Source of the DNA: a virus
IMG/VR virus record: IMGVR_UViG_3300048930_000171
Span: 1-51,668 of that record
Length of the DNA stretch: 51,668 nucleotides
Strand: one strand, 5' to 3'
The translations under genes were made by a program, and so were the position numbers. Shown here piece after piece: positions 27,887 through 34,945 of this stretch; the stretch's first letter is position 1, and each line of letters opens with the position of its first letter. The notes beneath the pieces were generated by a model. The model made no database searches. It was not told the origin of the DNA and worked only from the letters and a program-made list of their open reading frames with translations.

Positions 27887-28009
27887 ATGCAGCCATACAC
27901 ACAATACCGCATATACAGGCGCGTAAAAGAGGTTCGGCGGCTGGTTTATGACTGCTTGCCGTATGCGATGACCTTGGCACTATTGATGGTGCTGGCGAGT
28001 AATTTTTGA
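27887..28009 (+). CDS. 40-residue membrane peptide
   Basis: This ORF starts at the ATG at 27887, chosen for the strong TTGGAGGT site; an in-frame ATG at 27848 lacks one. A basic region (YRIYRRVKEVRRLVYD) precedes a single span (CLPYAMTLALLMVLASNF). Its stop lies one base before the first copy of a 19-bp direct repeat. Confidence 0.5.
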   Translation: MQPYTQYRIYRRVKEVRRLVYDCLPYAMTLALLMVLASNF

Positions 28010-28028
28010 AACAACCGATAAGGAGTAA
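28010..28028. repeat. 19-bp direct repeat, left copy
   Basis: AACAACCGATAAGGAGTAA at 28010-28028 is identical to 28766-28784. It carries the ribosome-binding site of the Ala-rich gene. Recombination between the copies would remove that gene exactly. Confidence 0.85.
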
Positions 28029-28031
28029 CAA

Positions 28032-28784
28032 ATGCTATCATTTCACAACGAGCAATCAACTAAAGATAAATACCTGAGTCGTGTACGCGCGCATCAGAAA
28101 GCAGATAACCTCATTCGAGGTACTGGATGGGAGGGTGGCAAGGGGTGTGCTGTTGGATGCACATTGGAAAATTACGATCATTCACAATACCCTGTAGAGC
28201 TTGGGATACCAGAATGGCTTGCCAGAGTTGAAGATACATTATTTGAAGGCATGAGCGAGAAAAAATCACACACATGGCCTGAGAAGTTCCTTGAAGCTAT
28301 ACCGCTTGGAATAACTGATGAGCAATTTGAACGCAAGGTAAAAGCACCATTCCTTATTATCGTTCTTGAAAGTGCGCTTACGTCTTTTGACCATGATAAA
28401 TTTCCTGATGTTAAGAAATGCCTTGATGCATCAATCTCGCTTTGGAGGCGCGAAGATATAGGAAGCGATGATTGGAATAAGGCAGCAGCATGGGCAGCAG
28501 AGGCAGCAGAGGCAGCAGCATGGGCAGCACGGGCAGCAGAGGCAGCAGCACGGGCAGCAGAGGCAGCAGCACGGGCAGCACTGGCAGCAGAGGCAGCAGC
28601 ACTGGCAGCAGCACGGGCAGCACTGGCAGCAGAGGCAGCAGCACTGGCAGCAGCACGGGCAGCAGCACTGGCAGCAGCATGGGCAGCAGAGGCAGCAGCA
28701 TGGGCAGCAGAGGCAGCAAAATACGATTATTTCGCTGATGAGCTTCTGAGGATGCTTAGTAATCTAACAACCGATAAGGAGTAA
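28032..28784 (+). CDS. Phage protein with a long Ala-rich helical repeat
   Basis: The product has 250 residues. Residues 1-150 are a globular domain (SFHNEQSTKDKYLSRVRAH, GWEGGKGCAVGCTLENYDHS, PEWLARVEDTLFEGM). Residues about 151-229 consist of AA(A)X units with X = W, E, R or L (AAAWAAEAAEAAAWAARAAE, and so on), predicting a long amphipathic helix with charged and aromatic edges. A short tail follows (YDYFADELLRMLSN). Similar GWEGGKGCAVGC...WAAxAAxAA proteins exist in other phages without known function. It is a cassette flanked by 19-bp direct repeats. Confidence 0.75.
   Translation: MLSFHNEQSTKDKYLSRVRAHQKADNLIRGTGWEGGKGCAVGCTLENYDHSQYPVELGIPEWLARVEDTLFEGMSEKKSHTWPEKFLEAIPLGITDEQFERKVKAPFLIIVLESALTSFDHDKFPDVKKCLDASISLWRREDIGSDDWNKAAAWAAEAAEAAAWAARAAEAAARAAEAAARAALAAEAAALAAARAALAAEAAALAAARAAALAAAWAAEAAAWAAEAAKYDYFADELLRMLSNLTTDKE
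28482..28718 (+). repeat. Trinucleotide-type repeat (GCAGCAx) coding for poly-Ala units
   Basis: About 237 bases consist of GCAGCA or GCAGCAGCA followed by TGG, GAG, CGG or CTG. Nearly all Ala codons are GCA, so the array is recent or kept uniform by slippage. The spacer codons differ only at the first two bases, as in the hexamer array at 23187-23432. Confidence 0.85.
28766..28784. repeat. 19-bp direct repeat, right copy
   Basis: This copy encodes the last codons and stop of the Ala-rich gene (TTDKE) and supplies the ribosome-binding site of the next gene. It is identical to 28010-28028. Confidence 0.85.
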
Positions 28785-28789
28785 GGCGT

Positions 28790-28999
28790 ATGACATTAGA
28801 TAACCTGCTGGCAGGTGATGTAATAACACACGAATCAGGAAATAAATATATTTATCGCGGGTGGGTTCATGGAAGCGATTGCTATGTAATTTCCACGCTA
28901 AATGGACAGGACGCCTTCGTTGTAACTAAAGAAAAACTTAACAGTGAATTTCTAGTTAAACAAAGCAAGTGCAAAGAGTGCGGGAGTATTAAGCCATGA
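28790..28999 (+). CDS. Small hypothetical protein with C-terminal CxxC
   Basis: The product has 69 residues with AAGGAG upstream. It is beta-rich (LDNLLAGDVITHESGNKYIY, RGWVHGSDCYVISTL, DAFVVTKEKL) and ends SKCKECGSIKP. The GDVIxxxSGNxYxxRG pattern suggests a small SH3-like barrel. No named family. Confidence 0.55.
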   Translation: MTLDNLLAGDVITHESGNKYIYRGWVHGSDCYVISTLNGQDAFVVTKEKLNSEFLVKQSKCKECGSIKP

Positions 29000-29268
29000 C
29001 CACTGAGCAGTCGCGCAGCTTTGAGGAATGGTGTCAAGCGCACGAATTTCCAGCAGATGAAAGCTGGGTAAGGGATGTTTATAATACTGCCCGCGCACAG
29101 ATGATGGAGGATATGGAGGTGATGGCTGAGGCTTTGGGAACATGCAGTGAGAGTTATAATTCTGAGCTAGGAAGTTATCAAAGCTTTTGTGAGATATCAG
29201 TAAATGAAGCCTTAGCCCTCTACCAACAGCGTTACGGAGATAAACAGGAGGATAAGATATGCAAATAG
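28996..29268 (+). CDS. Hypothetical early protein
   Basis: The product has 90 residues in an ATGA overlap with the previous gene. It begins TTEQSRSFEEWCQAHEFPAD and has an acidic helix (AQMMEDMEVMAEALGTCSES). No family is recognised. It overlaps the next gene by ten bases. Confidence 0.55.
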   Translation: MTTEQSRSFEEWCQAHEFPADESWVRDVYNTARAQMMEDMEVMAEALGTCSESYNSELGSYQSFCEISVNEALALYQQRYGDKQEDKICK

Positions 29269-29573
29269 ATATTAAACCAGAGGATATTGATAAAATTGTA
29301 AAAGACGCAATCCTTAAATCAATGTGCGGGGATACAATCAATAAGGCAATAACCAAAATTTTGACAGCTGGCTATAATAGCCCGATTGAAGAAGTTTTGC
29401 GAATTGTCATTAAGCAAATTACACAAGAAGTTATTAATGAAAAATACAACGAACAAATCCGCACAAGTATCGTTAATCACCTTGAGAAAACTATAGGGCA
29501 AGGAGCAATTGATAAAATAACCAGCACAGCAATCGAAAAGCTGCGCCGTGAAGTCGAGGATTCTTACACATGA
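29259..29573 (+). CDS. Helical hypothetical protein
   Basis: The product has 104 residues with ACAGGAGG upstream. It is Ile/Lys/Glu-rich throughout (DIDKIVKDAILKSMCGDT, KAITKILTAGYNS, VIKQITQEVINEKYNEQIR), suggesting a coiled coil. Base use is more AT-rich than its neighbours. No family is recognised. Confidence 0.55.
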   Translation: MQIDIKPEDIDKIVKDAILKSMCGDTINKAITKILTAGYNSPIEEVLRIVIKQITQEVINEKYNEQIRTSIVNHLEKTIGQGAIDKITSTAIEKLRREVEDSYT

Positions 29574-29824
29574 CCACCGACATGGATAAGCTGATTGAAG
29601 AACTGAAAGCCATAAAAGATACACCAGCGGGGGGATTGCCAGCTATCTCACGTAACTGCGCTATTGATGAGTGCATAGCCCTAATCCGCAAGCACCAAGC
29701 CCTCATCAGGGTGAGGGAGGCTATAGAGATGTCATGGGCACATTACATGAATGAAAGAACGTCACGTGCAGCATTAAGCATTCGTGACGCACTCGCAGAA
29801 CTCGACAAGCTGATTAAGGGGTAG
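29570..29824 (+). CDS. Hypothetical early protein
   Basis: The product has 84 residues in an ATGA overlap. It has TDMDKLIEELKAIKDTPAGG, an AIDECIALIRKHQALIRV helix and a C-terminal RAALSIRDALAELDKLI. The LPAISRNCAIDECIALIRKH segment recurs in small mosaic phage proteins. No function known. Confidence 0.55.
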   Translation: MTTDMDKLIEELKAIKDTPAGGLPAISRNCAIDECIALIRKHQALIRVREAIEMSWAHYMNERTSRAALSIRDALAELDKLIKG

Positions 29825-29828
29825 GGGT

Positions 29829-30077
29829 ATGGATAGTAAATACGTTGAAGCATTGAAGATTGCCCAAGATGCAATAGCAGAAGTTTTGGCAGAGAACGCC
29901 AAGCTAAAGCGCACACTAGTGGAACTGGATACGGGTGGCGGAAATTATCTGACCGTGCGAAAAGTGATAGCTGAATTAAGTGGCGTACCCTCTATGGCAA
30001 TTTCATTTGATGAGCACATAAAAATTATCAAAGAAAAGCTAGCCAACACCCCCTCGCCAACAGAAAGGATGGAGTGA
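29829..30077 (+). CDS. Hypothetical early protein
   Basis: The product has 82 residues. It has an N-terminal coiled-coil-like helix (YVEALKIAQDAIAEVLAENA, KLKRTLVELD) and then NYLTVRKVIAELSGVPSMA. An AAGGGG site precedes the ATG. No family is recognised. Confidence 0.55.
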   Translation: MDSKYVEALKIAQDAIAEVLAENAKLKRTLVELDTGGGNYLTVRKVIAELSGVPSMAISFDEHIKIIKEKLANTPSPTERME

Positions 30078-30355
30078 TGGAATGTAACGGTCAAGAAGGG
30101 TGTTGCCAAAGCAGGATAGCCTACACCCCTTATAGAATTACCATTGAAATTCCAACAAGCATTTCCGACCTGCGCCATCAGTTGTGGAAATTGAAATTTA
30201 GGGCAAAAAATCCGTATTGGCTTGGACGTCTGCGCTGGAACAGATGGAATTATAAGCACAATATACGCGGCTTATATCGCTGGAAATGGTATGAAATAAT
30301 CAATCCTTGGAGCAAGATGCCAAATCCATTAACGCACCGCACACAAAAGTTATAA
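30077..30355 (+). CDS. Hypothetical basic aromatic-rich protein
   Basis: The product has 92 residues from the ATG at 30077 (TGATG overlap with the previous stop), with GGATGGAG upstream. It has a cysteine cluster (ECNGQEGCCQS) and a Trp/Arg/Lys-rich second half (LWKLKFRAKNPYWLGRLRW, NRWNYKHNIRGLYRWKW). The charge and aromatics suggest nucleic-acid or membrane contact. No family is recognised. Confidence 0.55.
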   Translation: MECNGQEGCCQSRIAYTPYRITIEIPTSISDLRHQLWKLKFRAKNPYWLGRLRWNRWNYKHNIRGLYRWKWYEIINPWSKMPNPLTHRTQKL

Positions 30356-30359
30356 ATTT

Positions 30360-30662
30360 ATGACGCACTTTGAATGTTTATGCATGGAATGGTTTAGATG
30401 CGTTTTTACCATATCAAACAAAGATTATATTAAACCGCGCACTGCAAAACCTGAGCCTATATGGAATGGTTGGGGTTGGGATAATGGCACATCAGATTTT
30501 GGGTATGAGTTCCGGCAGTTCTTGGGGAATTGTTATTCTCACATGAAAGAAAGCGAAATCGTTGATGGGATGCAGCAGTTAATTCACCAATATTACATGC
30601 AGAATGGTACTATAAATGCCAAAGACACGGTAGCAAGGATAAGGAGGTTGTGCGATGGATAG
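30360..30662 (+). CDS. Hypothetical early protein
   Basis: The product has 100 residues. It begins THFECLCMEWFRCVFTISNK and has PIWNGWGWDNGTSDFGYEFR and a helical end (INAKDTVARIRRLCDG). There is no clear ribosome-binding site before the ATG. It is Trp- and Cys-rich. No family is recognised. Confidence 0.5.
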   Translation: MTHFECLCMEWFRCVFTISNKDYIKPRTAKPEPIWNGWGWDNGTSDFGYEFRQFLGNCYSHMKESEIVDGMQQLIHQYYMQNGTINAKDTVARIRRLCDG

Positions 30663-30930
30663 ATTGACGATTAAACAGGTCGAGGAATTTCTCGTTCAGT
30701 ATGATTCATACGAAGGGATTAGTGGCAATTTCCCAGAAGAATTGGCTCGGCAACTCGCCGATACCATGCGCGAGAATGAGCGGCTGCGTGAAGGAGTAAA
30801 GTCTGGGGTAGATTGGATGTGTCATATGCTATATGCAGCGCATGAATCAGACAGAGAAAATCTTGATAACGAAATACAGAATCTTCAAGAAATGCTTGAA
30901 TCAAACAAGCATTCAATTCGGGCTTCCTGA
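30655..30930 (+). CDS. Hypothetical protein closing the third early block
   Basis: The product has 91 residues with AAGGAGG upstream. It is helical (FPEELARQLADTMRENERLR, then REGVKSGVDWMCHMLYAA) with an acidic coiled-coil end. No family is recognised. Its last 18 bases overlap, tail to tail, the end of the leftward lipoprotein gene. Confidence 0.55.
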   Translation: MDRLTIKQVEEFLVQYDSYEGISGNFPEELARQLADTMRENERLREGVKSGVDWMCHMLYAAHESDRENLDNEIQNLQEMLESNKHSIRAS

Positions 30931-31068
30931 CAACACACTCTTAACCCTGCTCACCTCACCACTGGCATAGGCAGGCTTTTCATACTCCCCTGCACTAAGC
31001 TTGACAGGTTCTAGGCCAAGGTCGTAGGCAGAGCATGAGGTGAGGAGTAGCAACAGAATCAGCCGCAT
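30913..31068 (-). CDS. Small lipoprotein at the end of the lysis cassette
   Basis: A 51-residue ORF starts within the end of the o-spanin gene. It has a basic-hydrophobic signal (MRLILLLLLTSC) whose last four residues LTSC fit a lipobox, so the mature protein would begin at Cys12 with a lipid anchor. The remaining 39 residues are polar (LEPVKLSAGEYEKPAYAS). It may be a second outer-membrane spanin-like subunit or a superinfection-exclusion lipoprotein. Neither role is shown. Confidence 0.6.
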   Translation of the reverse strand: MRLILLLLLTSCSAYDLGLEPVKLSAGEYEKPAYASGEVSRVKSVLSGSPN

Positions 31069-31304
31069 ACTTCTTCTATGGCCTGCTGCTGCCTGCCAAT
31101 GCGGTCTAAATAGTCAATCACATGATCCGGCGTATCCACAGCCAAAAACCACGCTTTAGTTTCTTCACTCGCTCTAATGATAGGGAAACAGTGATTTTGA
31201 ACGGACGCACTACAGCCTGCCAACGACATCATGCTTATCACCGCGAGGCAGTGAAAATATCTCAGCGGTTTTCTTGTGCCGGTTAACCTGTTTTTCGAGA
31301 TCAT
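31059..31304 (-). CDS. Outer-membrane spanin subunit (Rz1-like lipoprotein), nested start
   Basis: The product has 81 residues from an ATG at 31304, inside and out of frame with the i-spanin gene, then runs 150 bases beyond it. The n-region (MISKNRLTGTRKPLRY) and h-region (FHCLAVISMMSLAGC) end in the lipobox LAGC at Cys31. The mature part (HCFPIIRASEETKAWFLAVD, then IDYLDRIGRQQQAIEEVC) resembles the Rz1-like group with a C(F)PII...W....IDYLxR...I.xxC layout. It would pair with the i-spanin to fuse the membranes at lysis. Confidence 0.65.
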   Translation of the reverse strand: MISKNRLTGTRKPLRYFHCLAVISMMSLAGCSASVQNHCFPIIRASEETKAWFLAVDTPDHVIDYLDRIGRQQQAIEEVCG

Positions 31305-31425
31305 TCTTGGCCTCTTCCAGTTCCCATATTTCCTTGTCATGGCGAAACCTGCCCCACAGATAAGCACCGCCAATGACAGTGCCAAACCCTGCAAGGCAGG
31401 CAATGGTCAGGCTAATCCAGCTCAC
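31210..31425 (-). CDS. Inner-membrane spanin subunit (Rz-like)
   Basis: The product has 71 residues from a GTG that overlaps the holin stop (GTGA). An N-terminal span (ISLTIACLAGFGTVIGGAYLWG) is followed by a charged coiled coil (HDKEIWELEEAKNDLEKQVN). This is the i-spanin topology. It lies after the holin-like gene and encloses the start of the lipoprotein gene, the usual spanin arrangement. It is short for the family (Rz of lambda has 153 residues). Confidence 0.65.
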   Translation of the reverse strand: MSWISLTIACLAGFGTVIGGAYLWGRFRHDKEIWELEEAKNDLEKQVNRHKKTAEIFSLPRGDKHDVVGRL

Positions 31426-31616
31426 TTTTTAGGCTCTAACACGGAAAACCGCGCCATGAACGCTTTAGCCTTGCCCACAAATTCATCATCCTTGGGTGTT
31501 TTGGTAAACGGCACGATGGCAGAAGCCACGGAAACAAGGCCTCCAAGCACGGCAAAACCTGCTGTAACGTACAGGCCGTATTGCGTTGAAAGCAGCCAAA
31601 TCAAAATATCTTCCAT
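31422..31616 (-). CDS. Holin-like membrane protein
   Basis: The product has 64 residues. One clear span (YGLYVTAGFAVLGGLVSVAS) is followed by PFTKTPKDDEFVGKAKAF and a basic end. The TPKDDxxVGK segment after a single span is shared by small phage membrane proteins encoded in lysis cassettes and annotated as holins. It sits between the DUF5675 gene and the spanins. Its pore function is inferred. Confidence 0.6.
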   Translation of the reverse strand: MEDILIWLLSTQYGLYVTAGFAVLGGLVSVASAIVPFTKTPKDDEFVGKAKAFMARFSVLEPKK

Positions 31617-31624
31617 AATAACTC

Positions 31625-32008
31625 CTAATCTATAATCTCAATCACGCCCTCATCGGGGAGCGTTTCCCGCAATAGCTGCATGGCTTCCTGCGATTGCATG
31701 ACGCTAGGCAGTTTTCCTAACTGGCTGAAGCTGCGGCCTACTAAAATGCAGCCGCTTGTATCGTTTATGGTATTTCCTGCATGGATGAGTATCAGGTCAC
31801 GCCCCGGCACATTATCCAGTATCCAGTGATTTTTGTATTTGACCGAGAATCGCTTTTTGAAGGTATATGTCCCTGCCGGAATACAGGAAACATTGCGTTT
31901 GTTTTTATTCCATGGGTCTTCACAGGTCAGGCATAAGGGTATATCGTTATTAAGCAAAACTCCGAATGTGCCTTTATCAGTAGAGGATACTCGCCGTAGT
32001 TTAATCAT
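31625..32008 (-). CDS. DUF5675-family protein, candidate endolysin-type enzyme
   Basis: The product has 127 residues. The DUF5675 pattern is clear: KGTFGVLLNNDIPLCLTCED, WNKNKRNVSCIPAGTY, VPGRDLILIHAGNTINDTSG and CILVGRSF. The H-A-G-N...S/T-x-G-C-I arrangement resembles the His/Cys active site of L,D-transpeptidase-like folds. The gene is in the lysis cassette where no other lysozyme is found, so it may cut or remodel peptidoglycan. Its activity has not been established for the family as far as I know. Confidence 0.7.
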   Translation of the reverse strand: MIKLRRVSSTDKGTFGVLLNNDIPLCLTCEDPWNKNKRNVSCIPAGTYTFKKRFSVKYKNHWILDNVPGRDLILIHAGNTINDTSGCILVGRSFSQLGKLPSVMQSQEAMQLLRETLPDEGVIEIID

Positions 32009-32169
32009 ACACCTACCCTATATTCAGCCAACTGGTATAAGCTTAGGTCAAGCAATTTGTTTATTGTAGCGCGTTCCAGCATGTTTTCTCTGGTTTGGTT
32101 TACAGCCCCAGTGAAGAAAATAATGAGCATCATGAGCGTAATAATTGCTCTATCTATTACCAATTTCAT
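32005..32169 (-). CDS. Small membrane protein of the lysis region
   Basis: The product has 54 residues from an ATG overlapping the previous stop (ATGA). A span near the N-terminus (AIITLMMLIIFFTGAV) is followed by a polar part (NQTRENMLERATINKLLDLS). It could be a signal-anchor protein, holin partner or antiholin. No family is recognised. Confidence 0.5.
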   Translation of the reverse strand: MKLVIDRAIITLMMLIIFFTGAVNQTRENMLERATINKLLDLSLYQLAEYRVGV

Positions 32170-32387
32170 TTTTTCATAGCCTCTATAAAGGCAGCCACTC
32201 CTGCGCCTAGGGCTTCCCAATTCTCCGCTGCGAACTCCCCCAGCCAATAAACTATGGCCGCTACCATGCTTATGAACGATGCACATCTTGAAAGCTTCCA
32301 TTTTGCAATCCCCCTTTCCACGTCTAAGTCATATTCTCGTTTTCTAAGCCGCTTCTCCAGCTCCTCAAGTTTATCATGGTCTTTCAT
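32166..32387 (-). CDS. Membrane protein of the lysis region, holin-like
   Basis: The product has 73 residues from the ATG at 32387. A charged helix (KLEELEKRLRKREYDLDVER) is followed by one or two hydrophobic stretches (ASFISMVAAIVYWLGEF, ALGAGVAAFIEAM) and a KK end. The topology is like small phage holins or antiholins with cytosolic coiled coils. Together with the holin-like gene at 31422 it could form a holin/antiholin set. Confidence 0.5.
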   Translation of the reverse strand: MKDHDKLEELEKRLRKREYDLDVERGIAKWKLSRCASFISMVAAIVYWLGEFAAENWEALGAGVAAFIEAMKK

Positions 32388-32405
32388 AAACAAGCCATAC
32401 GGTAA

Positions 32406-32522
32406 TTAAGTTGTTATAATATCAGTATCTTCCATAGCTTTCAACACGGCTTTCAGTTGTAAAATCCTGAAGTTTAGTAGGGCAATCTCGGCTTCAATTT
32501 GTTCTTTTGTTGGCTCGGTCAT
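32406..32522 (-). CDS. 38-residue helical peptide
   Basis: The ORF starts in an ATGA overlap with the end of the large fibre gene. It is a single amphipathic helix (TKEQIEAEIALLNFRILQLK) with a short tail. The overlap and the resemblance to short coiled-coil peptides after tail-fibre genes support it. Possible fibre chaperone; unproven. Confidence 0.5.
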   Translation of the reverse strand: MTEPTKEQIEAEIALLNFRILQLKAVLKAMEDTDIITT

Positions 32523-34945
32523 TTTGATAATACCAATGCTTGGGTGTTAACAATAGCGGTTTTGCTATTGGCAATATCGGTTGCAATGTCGGTATCTGCC
32601 GGAGTGCCAAGCGTGGCTTCCTTGGCTATGGGGGTCAGTGCCGTTGCCAATTCAGCGTTCGTAGGAAGGTCATCAACACTTGTCTGGGAAGCCCTTGCAT
32701 CGAGGATAAGGTCAAGCCTTCCGCCGTTCACCCAATCACTTTGTAACTCATTAGTATCTGCCACTATAGCAGCAAGCTGCGTAGAGTTAGAATCTATTTC
32801 TGCCCTAATATCAGCAGCACTAGGCGCAGAGCCTCCGGTGGGCGCTTGTTCAAGGGCATTAGCTGTAAACCTTGATACACCAGCATCACTTTCTACCAGT
32901 TCATTCAGCAGGGCATCCGCCGCACCCGGCTTACTGGCAGGGTCATAGGCAACAGCAAGCAAATGGTCGAGATGGTAGGTTTCAATCGCCGCATCCACTT
33001 CTGCATTCACCTGTGCCGCCGATAGGTCATTAAGCCCTGCAATAGCTGCAAGCACTGCATCATCGGCTGTTCCAAGGGCAGTGGCAAGTTCTGCACTGGT
33101 TGGCAAGTCATCTATCTTTGTTTCAATTCCCGGCAAGTTATCCGTTTGCGCTTCGATGTCTGCTAGGTTCGCAGCTACAGTAGCACCTGAGCCTAAGTTC
33201 GAAGGCGTACCCAACCGAGTTTCAAGGTCATCTACTTTGCCCTCAATATCAGCAATCTGTGTATCAAGGTTTGCACTTGCTAGGCCTACTGCGCCCCTGA
33301 TTGTAGCATCAAGGTCAAGCGTAGTGGAATCTTCATCCAATGCTGTAAGTGTCCTAGTGCCAGCAGCCCAAACATCAGCCGCAGAATGCGTACTGAATCC
33401 GGTAGCAGTAGGCCATGCAGCATCCCCACGGTCACGAATAGCTTGTAAGCTGTCCGTAGAACGGTCAAAGGTAGCTGTACCATTATCAGCCATATCCTGA
33501 AGGTTCGCTGCGATAGTGGATGTGCCAGAGCCAAAGTCTGAAGGTGTACCGAGTTTGGCCTGTAAATCCTCGGTATCGGCCTGAATGCCATCTAGTTCGG
33601 CTTGTAGCGTTGTACTGGTATCCACCAGAATATCCGCTATTTCAGAAGCTATAATGCCAAATGTTCCAGCACTTGCATGGTCAGCTTGCGCTTCTTCCCA
33701 TACGGCATCAGCAATATCCGCAGCAGTTAATGATGAACCACCAGCATTGTCAGCAATTTGCTTAACAACAGAGTTGGCATCTGCACCAGCATAATTAAGG
33801 CTTGTATCATAGCTGAACATATATTCAGCTACCGTTTCCGCTATACCCGCTTCTGTAAGGCTTGAGCCTCCAGCATTATCGGCTATTTCTTTAACTACCG
33901 AGCCAGCTACAGCACTTGCAAAAGTAGTACCGGAATCTGTATTAAACAGGTCAGCCAAAGCCGTAGCCTGAATTTCATCAACGCTTACGTTAGCTGCCGC
34001 ATTGGTAACGTCTGTACCAGTAGCCGCATCATAAGCGGCAAGGCCATCCTCAACTTCGCTCTGAACCTGAGCATCCCATGAAGCATTCCAAGGTATAGCT
34101 GTAAGGTGGTCGCCTGTTCCTCCGGCCTCAGTTAAGCCAGCACCAGCAGCACCAATCTCTGCTGTATCAGTTAAAATAGAAGCTGTTTCTGCTTTAATCG
34201 CTATAATATCAGCAGCAATATTTGTTCCTGCTGGGTCTGTTACAATAGCTTTATACAATGTTTCTGTGTTTGCACCGGGGTCGCCTATCGCTTGTCCAAA
34301 TGTCCCCCCTGTTTGATGCCCTGTGGCATCTTCATCCCATACTGCATCTGCTATTGCGGCTGCTGTAGGGTCATTTAAATTGGTATTGGCAGTTAATACC
34401 CTTGTACCAGTTGCCCAGACTGCTGTGCCTATCTCCGTGCCAAAGTCTGCTGCTGTGCCTGCTGCTGTCAGCCAGTTAGCCGGAATAGTAGGTAAGTTAG
34501 TTAGATTAGTTGCAGTTGTAGCTGTTGTGGTGGTTGTTACTAAATTAACCGTAGTTGCAGACAGACTGACTGTACTGCCGGGTGTTTCTACGTTAGCCCA
34601 ATCAATACCCGCATTACCACCAGCAGTTACGTCAAGTGTCCTGCCTGCCGTTGTAGGAGCAAGCACACCAGTTGTAGGCAGGGTATAAATCTGAATTGTA
34701 GCAGGGATTGCACCAGTTCCAGTGAAAGTGAATGCTGCTAAATCCCCATTCGTTTCTGCTTGAGCAGGGGCATAGGTATGATAGCCATTGCCTTCGTGAG
34801 TACATGCACCAGAGCCAACCGAGCCAGTGGCCTGCGTTCCAGCATCAAGAGTTACGCTAACTGTGACAGAACCAGTGAAAGCACTGCCATCTGTGGCAGA
34901 AACCATCTGACAGCCAATTCTTTGTGACGCTACGTTTTTGAGCAT
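32519..34945 (-). CDS. Long repetitive tail-fibre-like protein
   Basis: The product has 808 residues. The first 130 form a beta-rich domain (GCQMVSATDGSAFTGSVTVS). The rest is an Ala/Asp/Thr-rich series of imperfect repeats with recurring ADIADAVWEEAQADHASAGT, WAAGTRTLTA, LQAxLGTPSDFGSGT-type and DLPTSAELATAL units. Such repeats (VWxxxxRxLT, IAxxVxxExxAdIA) are common in phage fibre shafts. It starts in a TAATG overlap with the glycine-rich gene. A receptor-binding shaft is inferred. Confidence 0.65.
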   Translation of the reverse strand: MLKNVASQRIGCQMVSATDGSAFTGSVTVSVTLDAGTQATGSVGSGACTHEGNGYHTYAPAQAETNGDLAAFTFTGTGAIPATIQIYTLPTTGVLAPTTAGRTLDVTAGGNAGIDWANVETPGSTVSLSATTVNLVTTTTTATTATNLTNLPTIPANWLTAAGTAADFGTEIGTAVWATGTRVLTANTNLNDPTAAAIADAVWDEDATGHQTGGTFGQAIGDPGANTETLYKAIVTDPAGTNIAADIIAIKAETASILTDTAEIGAAGAGLTEAGGTGDHLTAIPWNASWDAQVQSEVEDGLAAYDAATGTDVTNAAANVSVDEIQATALADLFNTDSGTTFASAVAGSVVKEIADNAGGSSLTEAGIAETVAEYMFSYDTSLNYAGADANSVVKQIADNAGGSSLTAADIADAVWEEAQADHASAGTFGIIASEIADILVDTSTTLQAELDGIQADTEDLQAKLGTPSDFGSGTSTIAANLQDMADNGTATFDRSTDSLQAIRDRGDAAWPTATGFSTHSAADVWAAGTRTLTALDEDSTTLDLDATIRGAVGLASANLDTQIADIEGKVDDLETRLGTPSNLGSGATVAANLADIEAQTDNLPGIETKIDDLPTSAELATALGTADDAVLAAIAGLNDLSAAQVNAEVDAAIETYHLDHLLAVAYDPASKPGAADALLNELVESDAGVSRFTANALEQAPTGGSAPSAADIRAEIDSNSTQLAAIVADTNELQSDWVNGGRLDLILDARASQTSVDDLPTNAELATALTPIAKEATLGTPADTDIATDIANSKTAIVNTQALVLSK

